This document shows, one piece after another, positions 23,613 to 30,071 of a stretch of 64,000 bases of DNA (position 1 is its first letter; every line of letters begins with the position of its first letter). The position numbers and the translations under genes are program-made. Under the pieces are notes generated by a model. The model worked only from the letters and a program-made list of their open reading frames with translations, did not search any database and had not been told where the DNA came from. This stretch comes from Paractinoplanes durhamensis (GTDB lineage Bacteria > Actinomycetota > Actinomycetes > Mycobacteriales > Micromonosporaceae): the NCBI RefSeq assembly GCF_016862175.1, contig NZ_BOML01000013.1:248001-312000 (forward strand). The letters run 5' to 3'.

Positions 23613-25367
23613 ATGGATTCCGACGGTGAGCTGACCTTTCCCGATCTGCCCCGGCTGGAGCTCGATCAGCTCCTCGGTCAGCTCGTCGAGCGTGCGCACG
23701 AGGTGATGAGCACGCAAGGCCGGCTGCGCGGGTTGCTCCGAGCCAACCAGGCGCTGCTGTCCGATCTTGAGCTACGCCCGCTGCTGCAGCGTCTCGCCAT
23801 GTCCGCCCGGGAGCTGGTCGGCGCCCGCTATGCCGCGCTCGGAATCCTGGACGGGCAAGGCGGGCTGGCCGAATTCATCCACACCGGCATGCCCGCCGGC
23901 TCGGTCGAGGCCATCGGGCCGTTGCCCCGGGGCAAGGGGCTTCTCGGCGCACTCACCGACGATCCGCATCCGATCCGGCTCGACGACATCGCGACACACC
24001 TCCGTTCCGCCGGGTTCCCGGCCGGGCATCCCCCCATGAAGAGCTTCCTGGGCGTGCCCATCCGCATCCGGGACGAGGTCTTCGGCAACCTCTATTTCAC
24101 CGACAGTTGCAACGGCAGCTTCAGCAGCGACGACGAGGAGCTGGCCGTCGCGCTGGCCGCGACCGCCGCCGTGGTGATCAACAACGCTCGGCACTACGAG
24201 ACCAGCCGACGGCGCGGCGACTGGCTGGCCGCTACCGCTGCGATCACCCGTGACATGCTCAGCGCCGCCGCGGAGTCCTCCGTGCTGGAGTCCATCGCCG
24301 CGCACGCCTACCGGCTGGCGGACGCCGACCTGGTCGCCGTCCTTCTGCCCACCGGCCCCGGCCGCGAGCAACTGCTCGTCGAAACCGCTGTCGGTGGACC
24401 GGCCACCGAGGAAGCCGCCAAGAGCCTGATCGGTTCCCGCAGCCAGATCGGCGACACGCTGTGCGGTCACGTCTTCGGCACCGGCACGCCGGTACGCCTC
24501 GACGATGCGAGCGGCCGGCCCGGGCTTCCGCCCACCGTCCTGGCAGACAGTATCGACGTCGGCCCCGTCCTGGTCGCCCCGCTGACCGGGTCGGAGCGGA
24601 CCGGCGGCGTGCTGACCGTCGCCCGCCTCCCCGGGCGCCCGCCGTTCATGCCGGAGGACCTGCAGATGGCGGCCGCGTTCGCCAACCACGCCTCGGTCGC
24701 GCTCGAACTGTCCGAGTCCCGCATGGAACGCGAACGCATCACGATCATGGATGAACGCGACCGCATCGCTGCCGACCTGCACGACCACATCATCCAGCGC
24801 CTGTTCGCCGCCGGGCTGGCGCTGCAGGGCGCGACCGCCCGCATGGGCAACCATCCGGCCGGCCCGCGCATCACCGGCGTGATAGATGAGCTCGACGACA
24901 CGATCGCTCAGATCCGGACCACCATCTTCGCCATCCAGCAGGCCACGACCCCGACGCCGGAGGGACTCCGCGCACGCGTCCTGGGCCTCGTCACCGAGTC
25001 CGGTCAGACGCTCGGATTCACGCCCGCGCTGCGATTCAGCGGTCCTGTCGACACCCTCATGGCCGACTCCACCGACCCCGGTGCTCTCGCCGACGACATC
25101 GCCGCAACCCTGCGTGAGGGCCTGAGCAATGTCGCCCGGCACGCTCGGGCCACCCGGGTCGACGTCGATGTCGCCGTCGACGCCGGGCCGGACGGCGTCC
25201 TGCTCTCCGTCAAGGTGAGCGACAACGGCATCGGTGTCGGCGAAACCGCCCGCAGCAGCGGCACGGCCAACCTCCGGCGCCGTGCCGAACGACGCGGCGG
25301 CACCTTCGCCCTCAGCGCCGGCACGCCTTCGGGCACCTGCTTGGAATGGTCGGTGCCGGTCGCCTAG
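23613..25367 (+). CDS. DevS/DosT-like GAF-GAF sensor histidine kinase
   Basis: A 584-residue cytoplasmic kinase with two GAF domains (about 60-200 and 215-370), a HisKA_3 dimerisation helix and an HATPase domain. The box DRIAADLHDHIIQRLFAAGL (His390) is almost that of mycobacterial DevS. In GAF-A, His139 of HPPMKSFLGVP and Tyr161 of FGNLYFT are 22 residues apart, the same spacing as heme ligand His149 and distal Tyr171 of DevS, so heme-based O2/redox sensing is likely. The ATG at 23613 follows GAGG; the longer upstream frame has no convincing start. It is not beside the DevR-like regulator (33111) but is its obvious partner. Confidence 0.92.
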   Translation: MDSDGELTFPDLPRLELDQLLGQLVERAHEVMSTQGRLRGLLRANQALLSDLELRPLLQRLAMSARELVGARYAALGILDGQGGLAEFIHTGMPAGSVEAIGPLPRGKGLLGALTDDPHPIRLDDIATHLRSAGFPAGHPPMKSFLGVPIRIRDEVFGNLYFTDSCNGSFSSDDEELAVALAATAAVVINNARHYETSRRRGDWLAATAAITRDMLSAAAESSVLESIAAHAYRLADADLVAVLLPTGPGREQLLVETAVGGPATEEAAKSLIGSRSQIGDTLCGHVFGTGTPVRLDDASGRPGLPPTVLADSIDVGPVLVAPLTGSERTGGVLTVARLPGRPPFMPEDLQMAAAFANHASVALELSESRMERERITIMDERDRIAADLHDHIIQRLFAAGLALQGATARMGNHPAGPRITGVIDELDDTIAQIRTTIFAIQQATTPTPEGLRARVLGLVTESGQTLGFTPALRFSGPVDTLMADSTDPGALADDIAATLREGLSNVARHARATRVDVDVAVDAGPDGVLLSVKVSDNGIGVGETARSSGTANLRRRAERRGGTFALSAGTPSGTCLEWSVPVA

Positions 25368-25705
25368 TTTTCGGCGTCCATGGCGACGAACGCCCGGTAG
25401 ACCTCGGTGAGTGCCTGGCGTTGCCGGGCGGTCAGCCGCGGGTCGGCGGCGATCGCGACGAGCACGGCCGGCGGCGGGTCCCACTGCGGGCCCGCCTCGC
25501 TGCGCAGTGCGTCGGCAGTGGTGCGGAGCGAGGCCGCGATCGCCCGCAACACCCGATCCGACGGAGCTCGCAGGCCCCGCTCGATCTGCGACAGGTACGG
25601 CCCGGAGATGCCGACCATCGCCGCGAACCGCCGGATCGGCAGCTCCGCCAGTTCCCGCCGGCGGCGGATGATCTCACCTAGGCCGGGCGGCAGGACCGGG
25701 GTCAA
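25364..25705 (-). CDS. Small XRE-family DNA-binding protein
   Basis: About 113 residues with an N-terminal helix-turn-helix of the Cro/C1 type (LGEIIRRRRELAELPIRRFA; ISGPYLSQIERGLRAPSDRV) and an alpha-helical tail ending AFVAMDAEN. There is no ATG in the useful range; a TTG at 25705 gives MTPVLPPGLGEI and lies two bases after the patatin stop. Its own stop shares the CTAG at 25364-25367 with the converging DevS-like gene. It probably regulates its own operon with the patatin; the target is unknown. Confidence 0.75.
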   Translation of the reverse strand: MTPVLPPGLGEIIRRRRELAELPIRRFAAMVGISGPYLSQIERGLRAPSDRVLRAIAASLRTTADALRSEAGPQWDPPPAVLVAIAADPRLTARQRQALTEVYRAFVAMDAEN

Positions 25706-25707
25706 CC

Positions 25708-26664
25708 TCAGGCCGCCCGCGTTGCGACGCGGCGCAGCGCCGCCTCGACCGTGACCTGCGCCGTCTGCAGCACCTCGCGCCGCCGGCGCCCGTCCATCAG
25801 GTTGATCCCGATCGCGGACAGGTCCGCCCGGCCGGGCGTGAGCAGCGTGACCCGGGCGCCTCCGCGCTCCACTTTGCGCCGCTCCCGCTCCAGTTGCGCG
25901 TTGAAGACCTGGCGCGCCGCCCGCTCGGCATGCCAGGCCGGATGCCACCGGCAGTCGCTCTCCCGGCTCGCCATCGGCGCCAGAACGTAAACCTCGTCGA
26001 GCCCGCCGGCGTGCAGCAGGTCAAGGGACGCCGACGAGCGGACTCCCCCGTCGACGTAGCGGCGGTCGCCGATCCGGGTGGGCCGATGCCAGCCCGGGAT
26101 GGAACAGGATGCCACCACCGCGTCCGGCAAGGAGGCGGGCGGGCTGCCGGGACGGCCGAACACGGTCCGGCGGCCGCATTCGTAGTCCACGCCCACGATC
26201 CACGTGTCCCGCACCGGCCAGTGATCGGGATCGTCGCGGACCAGAGTCTGAACATATCTACGCAGCGTGTGGTGCTCGGAGCGACCCTGCGGCAGCAGCG
26301 CGCTGGCCCAGACGGCGGGATGCACGCTGTGCGGGGCGAGGGCCGCGGTGGCCAGCAGCCGGACCGAGCCGACCCGCAGGCGCGGAGGGGGCGGCAACCG
26401 GCCGGAGTCGTGTTCGAACTCGTGCGCCCCCGGGAGGTGGTCGGCACCCCCGCCGAGCTGGTGGGCGACCAGGTCCTCCGGGGTGAACCCGTGCCGGATC
26501 GCGGCCGCCACGATGCTGCCCGCGCTCGTGCCGACGATCACGTCGACCTCGTTCAACGGACGTCCGATCCGGTCCTGCACGGCGGACAGACCGCCGATGG
26601 TCCACGCCGCACCGAGCGTGCCACCCGCGCCCAAGACCAGGCCTATCCGCTTGACCCTCGACAT
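25708..26664 (-). CDS. Patatin-like phospholipase
   Basis: A 318-residue serine lipid acyl hydrolase. The oxyanion loop GAGGTLG (12-18), nucleophile Ser47 in GTSAG and catalytic Asp in YVDGGVRSS make the Ser-Asp dyad complete. There is no signal peptide, so it probably acts in the cytoplasm or on the inner membrane face on phospholipids or stored lipid. It is downstream of an alpha/beta hydrolase by 18 bp and upstream of the XRE gene by 2 bp, suggesting a three-gene leftward operon. Confidence 0.88.
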   Translation of the reverse strand: MSRVKRIGLVLGAGGTLGAAWTIGGLSAVQDRIGRPLNEVDVIVGTSAGSIVAAAIRHGFTPEDLVAHQLGGGADHLPGAHEFEHDSGRLPPPPRLRVGSVRLLATAALAPHSVHPAVWASALLPQGRSEHHTLRRYVQTLVRDDPDHWPVRDTWIVGVDYECGRRTVFGRPGSPPASLPDAVVASCSIPGWHRPTRIGDRRYVDGGVRSSASLDLLHAGGLDEVYVLAPMASRESDCRWHPAWHAERAARQVFNAQLERERRKVERGGARVTLLTPGRADLSAIGINLMDGRRRREVLQTAQVTVEAALRRVATRAA

Positions 26665-26682
26665 ACCCGCATGGTGCCACGC

Positions 26683-27561
26683 TCAGCGGGCCGGCGACCA
26701 CCGCCCGGCGAGCGCCAGGATCTCGTCGGCCAGGTCCGGCTGGAGCGCGGCGGGCAGGTCATGGCCCATACCGGGGTAGATGACCAGCTTCGACCCGGCA
26801 AGGGCACGTGCCGTGGCACGACCGCCGGACGGCCGGACAAGCGGATCGGCGTCGCCGTGCACGACCAGGGCGGGCAGGCGCAACCGGCGCAGCATCGGCC
26901 GGCGGTCCTCGGCGGAGACGATCGCGGCCAGCTGCCGGCGAAGGCCGTCCGGGTCGTGCGCGACGTCGAACAGGCGGGCCGCGGCCTCGCGGATCTCCGC
27001 TTCGTCATGCGGGTAGCCCGGCGAGCCGATCACCCGGAAGACCCGGACCATCTGGGCGCCCGCCGTGGCCCGGTCCCGGGCCCGCCCGGCCAGCAGCACC
27101 GGCAGGGTCTGCGGCGCGGGCCGGCCGATCCGTGGCGACGGGGATGACGAGATCGATGTCAGGCTGCGTACCCGCTCGGGGTGACCGCCGGCGAGCGTCT
27201 GCGCGATCATGCCGCCCAGCGAGACGCCGACCACGTGTGCGCTGTCCCAGCCCAGCGCGTCGAGCACGGCGACCGCGTCGCCCGCCATGTCCGACAGGCG
27301 GTAGCCGGACCGGCGCCGGGCCAGAAGCGACAGCATCGACGGCGGGCCGACGCCGGACAGGTGGGTGGACCGGCCCACGTCCCGATTGTCCAGCCGGGCG
27401 ACCCGGAAGCCGCGCTCGACGAGCAGGCGGCGGAATCCCGGCGGCCAGAAGTCCATCGACAGGCCGAGACCCATGATCAGCAACAGTGGCTCGCCCTCCG
27501 GGGCGCCTTCCACCTCGTACGCAATCTCGAAAGCTCCGTTTTTTGCCATTCCGCCGGTCAT
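26683..27561 (-). CDS. Alpha/beta hydrolase
   Basis: A 292-residue hydrolase with the oxyanion segment LLIMGLGLSMDFW, nucleophile Ser114 in GVSLGG, a C-terminal Asp in VVHGDADPLV and His in YPGMGHDLP. It resembles esterases of the 3-oxoadipate enol-lactonase/epoxide-hydrolase superfamily, but the substrate is not predictable. Two ATGs compete (27561 and 27549); GGAGG is too close to the first, so the shorter form MAKNGAFEIAYEV may be the real one. A weak DevR-like sequence, GAGACCTCCGGCGA, lies about 45 bp upstream. Confidence 0.85.
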   Translation of the reverse strand: MTGGMAKNGAFEIAYEVEGAPEGEPLLLIMGLGLSMDFWPPGFRRLLVERGFRVARLDNRDVGRSTHLSGVGPPSMLSLLARRRSGYRLSDMAGDAVAVLDALGWDSAHVVGVSLGGMIAQTLAGGHPERVRSLTSISSSPSPRIGRPAPQTLPVLLAGRARDRATAGAQMVRVFRVIGSPGYPHDEAEIREAAARLFDVAHDPDGLRRQLAAIVSAEDRRPMLRRLRLPALVVHGDADPLVRPSGGRATARALAGSKLVIYPGMGHDLPAALQPDLADEILALAGRWSPAR

Positions 27562-27657
27562 GCCTCCAGCGTGACTCCATGCCGGTCGCCGCCGGAACGG
27601 GCGGGAGACCTCCGGCGAACGGACCTGTGCCGACCAAGGGTGTCCGTCATCGCCCGA

Positions 27658-28977
27658 TCACAGGAGCGGGTAGACGATCCTGGTGCGGTATCGGGACTCC
27701 TCGGCTTCCTGCGGTCCGATGAGGTACTCCTCCCACATGACGCGGGGTGGAGTCCGGGCGTGGCCGGCGAACCAGGAGGCGAGGGCCGCATAGGTGGCCG
27801 GCAGCGACGAGTACGGTCCGTTGTGCTCGGCACGGACCACCCGGCCGGCCGGGAGGTGCTCGATGCTCAGCCCGGCGGCGTCCGGCGGCTCGCTCTCGAC
27901 CGGGAATCCGACGGTCACGTCGAAGGCCTGGCGCTCCTCGTGCGAGTAGACGGCCGTGGGTGGCCCCGCCGGTGCCGCGCCGACCCGGGTGAGTGCGGCG
28001 GCGACGACCGGGATCGTCCGGGCGAAGAACGCTTCGAGGTCGGCCGGAGCGACCCGCTCCCGGATCCCGGCGACCACTTGCGCGGGCACGAAGGTGATCT
28101 CGATCCGATCGGTGGCGCCGGGCGCACCTGGCTGGAGGTGATGCGGCACCACGAGGACGGGACGCGAAACGTGGTGCAGGGTGGCCATGGCGACGCTGCC
28201 GAGCAGGATCTCCCTGATCGCCGAGCATCCCCGGGATCCGACGACGACCACGGCCGCTTGCTGGTCGGCGGCCAGCCGGGCGAGTGCCTCCGCTACCCCC
28301 CGACCGGCCGGGCGGCCGGCCGGCCGGTCCACGGTGAGCAGTTCGCAGTCGGCGGGTGGCGGCTCCGTGGGCACGCCGTCGTGGACGGCGGCGAGCAGAA
28401 TGCGCCGCCCGTCGAACAACGACTGCGCCACGGTCAGCGCCTGCCGCGCCCCGGCTGAGCCGTCCCAGCCGACCAGGACGGGGCCGTCCGCCACGGTCGC
28501 GTGCTCGTCGACCAGCAACGGGTGCGGCACTACGAGGGCGGGCCTCGGCGCGTAGTGCACGGCCATGTCGGAGACACTGCCGAGTACGGCGTGCGCGCCA
28601 CCGAGACCGCGCGAACCCAGCACGAGCAGATCGGGTTCGAGCTTCTCGGCGAGTTCGGCCAGTTGTGCGCCCTCCCCGCCGTAGCCGCGCTCGACCAGCG
28701 TTTCGGCCTCCCACCCGGCCGCGCCGGCGAGAGCGGCTCCCATGCCGGCGATGCGTGCGGCCTCGGCGGAGCCTTCCCGCTCCACCGCTGCGACGAACTC
28801 GTCGACCCGGCTCGTCCCGTGCCAGAGTCGGCGGCGCATCGCCTCATCGGCGAACGGCGGCACCCACAGATAGGAGATCCAGGCGTGTGCCCGGGGCAGC
28901 AGCCGTGCGGCCACCCCGATGGCCTCACCGGCGGCGATCGAGCCGTCGTAGCCCGCCATCACTCGCAGCATGGTCAT
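27658..28977 (-). CDS. Tandem universal stress domains fused to a GyrI-like domain
   Basis: A 439-residue three-part protein. Residues about 1-145 and 150-290 are UspA domains with ATP loops GSRGLGGAHAVLGSVSDMA and GSRGCSAIREILLGSVAMA. Residues about 295-439 look like a GyrI/AraC effector-binding domain (ITFVPAQVVAGIRERV; EHNGPYSSLPATYAAL; MWEEYLIGPQEAEESRYRT), a fold that binds small lipophilic ligands. The ATG at 28977 follows GGAGGTGCGAA; the frame extends upstream without need. It is divergent from the DUF4389 gene, with a DevR-type box between. The fusion is unusual, and the C-terminal assignment is by motif only. Confidence 0.8.
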   Translation of the reverse strand: MTMLRVMAGYDGSIAAGEAIGVAARLLPRAHAWISYLWVPPFADEAMRRRLWHGTSRVDEFVAAVEREGSAEAARIAGMGAALAGAAGWEAETLVERGYGGEGAQLAELAEKLEPDLLVLGSRGLGGAHAVLGSVSDMAVHYAPRPALVVPHPLLVDEHATVADGPVLVGWDGSAGARQALTVAQSLFDGRRILLAAVHDGVPTEPPPADCELLTVDRPAGRPAGRGVAEALARLAADQQAAVVVVGSRGCSAIREILLGSVAMATLHHVSRPVLVVPHHLQPGAPGATDRIEITFVPAQVVAGIRERVAPADLEAFFARTIPVVAAALTRVGAAPAGPPTAVYSHEERQAFDVTVGFPVESEPPDAAGLSIEHLPAGRVVRAEHNGPYSSLPATYAALASWFAGHARTPPRVMWEEYLIGPQEAEESRYRTRIVYPLL

Positions 28978-29038
28978 TTCGCACCTCCGGGACTCCCGCG
29001 CTACCTCTACCAGACCCCGGCGCGCCCGTGACCTTCCA

Positions 29039-29052
29039 GAGCCGTTGGTCCC
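29039..29052. promoter_or_regulatory. Candidate DevR/OsdR box in USP-GyrI / DUF4389 divergent gap
   Basis: GAGCCGTTGGTCCC (reverse: GGGACCAACGGCTC) matches the 14-bp palindromic pattern. It is 62-75 bp before the USP-GyrI start at 28977 and about 107 bp before the DUF4389 start at 29159, so it could serve both. Confidence 0.5.
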
Positions 29053-29158
29053 TCGTGCGGCCCCCGGATGGCGCCGGTCTGCTCCGCATCCGAAGAACTC
29101 CGGCCCTGACCGTCCCCGGTACGGCCGCGGTGTGCTGGAGAAAATCTGGGGAGGTGTC

Positions 29159-29857
29159 ATGGATCGCTATCCCGTGCGGGTCGAGGGACATCGCGACGAG
29201 TCACTCAGCCGGTGGCTCTGGCTCGTCAAGTGGATCATTCTCATCCCGCACTACATCGTTCTGGCCGTACTGTGGATCGGCCTGGTGGTGCTCACCCTCG
29301 TCGCCTACGTCGCCCTGCTGTTCACCGGCCGCTACCCGGAGTCGATCCGGGCCTACAACATCGGCGTGCTGCGCTGGACCTGGCGGGTCGGCTACTACGG
29401 GTACCAGGTGCTCGGCACCGACCGGTACCCACCGTTCACGCTGGCTGCCGTGCCGGACTATCCGGCCCGGTTCCAGGCCGAGCCGGGCCCGCCGCCGCCT
29501 CGGTGGCTGCCCTTGGTGGCGTGGCTGTTCGCCGTGCCGCATCTGATTCTGCTGGGCGCTCTGACCGGTGCCACCTGGTCGTTCGGCGACGGCGACGCCC
29601 GTGCGGACGCACCGCTGAGCCTGGTCGGTGCCGCCGTCCTGGTGGCCGCGGTGGCGTTGCTCTTCAGCGGACGCTACCCGGCCGGCCTGCACGACCTGCT
29701 CGTCGGCGTCGCCCGCTGGAACCTGCGGGTCGCCGCCTACCTGACCCTCATCACCGGACGCTACCCGCCGTTCCGGCTCGACCAGGGCGGATCCGAACCG
29801 GAACCGGAACCGGAACCGGAACCGGACGGCGGCCGCTCCGCAACGGTCGCTTCATGA
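29159..29857 (+). CDS. DUF4389 membrane protein
   Basis: A 232-residue membrane protein with two similar halves. Each has hydrophobic helices (about 20-55 and 120-175) and the DUF4389 feature of an amphipathic stretch ending in GRYP (LLFTGRYPESIRAYNIGVLR; LLFSGRYPAGLHDLLVGVAR). It ends in five Glu-Pro repeats (nucleotides 29797-29825), a possible spacer or protein-contact tail. GGGGAGGTGTC precedes the ATG. The function is unknown; such genes are common in actinobacterial stress islands. Confidence 0.8.
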   Translation: MDRYPVRVEGHRDESLSRWLWLVKWIILIPHYIVLAVLWIGLVVLTLVAYVALLFTGRYPESIRAYNIGVLRWTWRVGYYGYQVLGTDRYPPFTLAAVPDYPARFQAEPGPPPPRWLPLVAWLFAVPHLILLGALTGATWSFGDGDARADAPLSLVGAAVLVAAVALLFSGRYPAGLHDLLVGVARWNLRVAAYLTLITGRYPPFRLDQGGSEPEPEPEPEPDGGRSATVAS

Positions 29858-29975
29858 GCGCACCGAACGGACGCGATGCCGGTGGCCGGGGCCGCCGGCA
29901 TCGCCCTTCCGGCGCCCATCCGGTTCCGGGGGCGTACCGCCCTGAGCGTGGCACGCAGCGCGCTTCGGCCCGTCC

Positions 29976-30001
29976 GACAGGGACCTCCGGCACTACTCGG
30001 C
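29976..30001. promoter_or_regulatory. Candidate DevR/OsdR box, extended 26-bp element
   Basis: The core GGGACCTCCGGCAC (29980-29993) lies in the 214-bp gap before pyruvate phosphate dikinase, 79-92 bp from its ATG. The 26 bases match 13077-13102 at all but one position. Confidence 0.55.
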
Positions 30002-30071
30002 CGGATCGCCGCGGCATAGCAAGAAGGGAGGACCAGAACGACGAAAGGGTGCGACGACGCAGGAGGTTCGG

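Noticed and set aside
29101..29120. GGTCAGGGCC-containing sequences near 3746, 13170, 29104 and 37179 as a second motif family
   Set aside because: The shared part is only about 9 GC-rich bases, it is in mixed orientation and is not palindromic, so chance is likely at this base composition.
29797..29825. GAACCG tandem hexamers as a possible regulatory repeat
   Set aside because: They encode the Glu-Pro repeat tail of the DUF4389 protein and lie wholly inside the reading frame.
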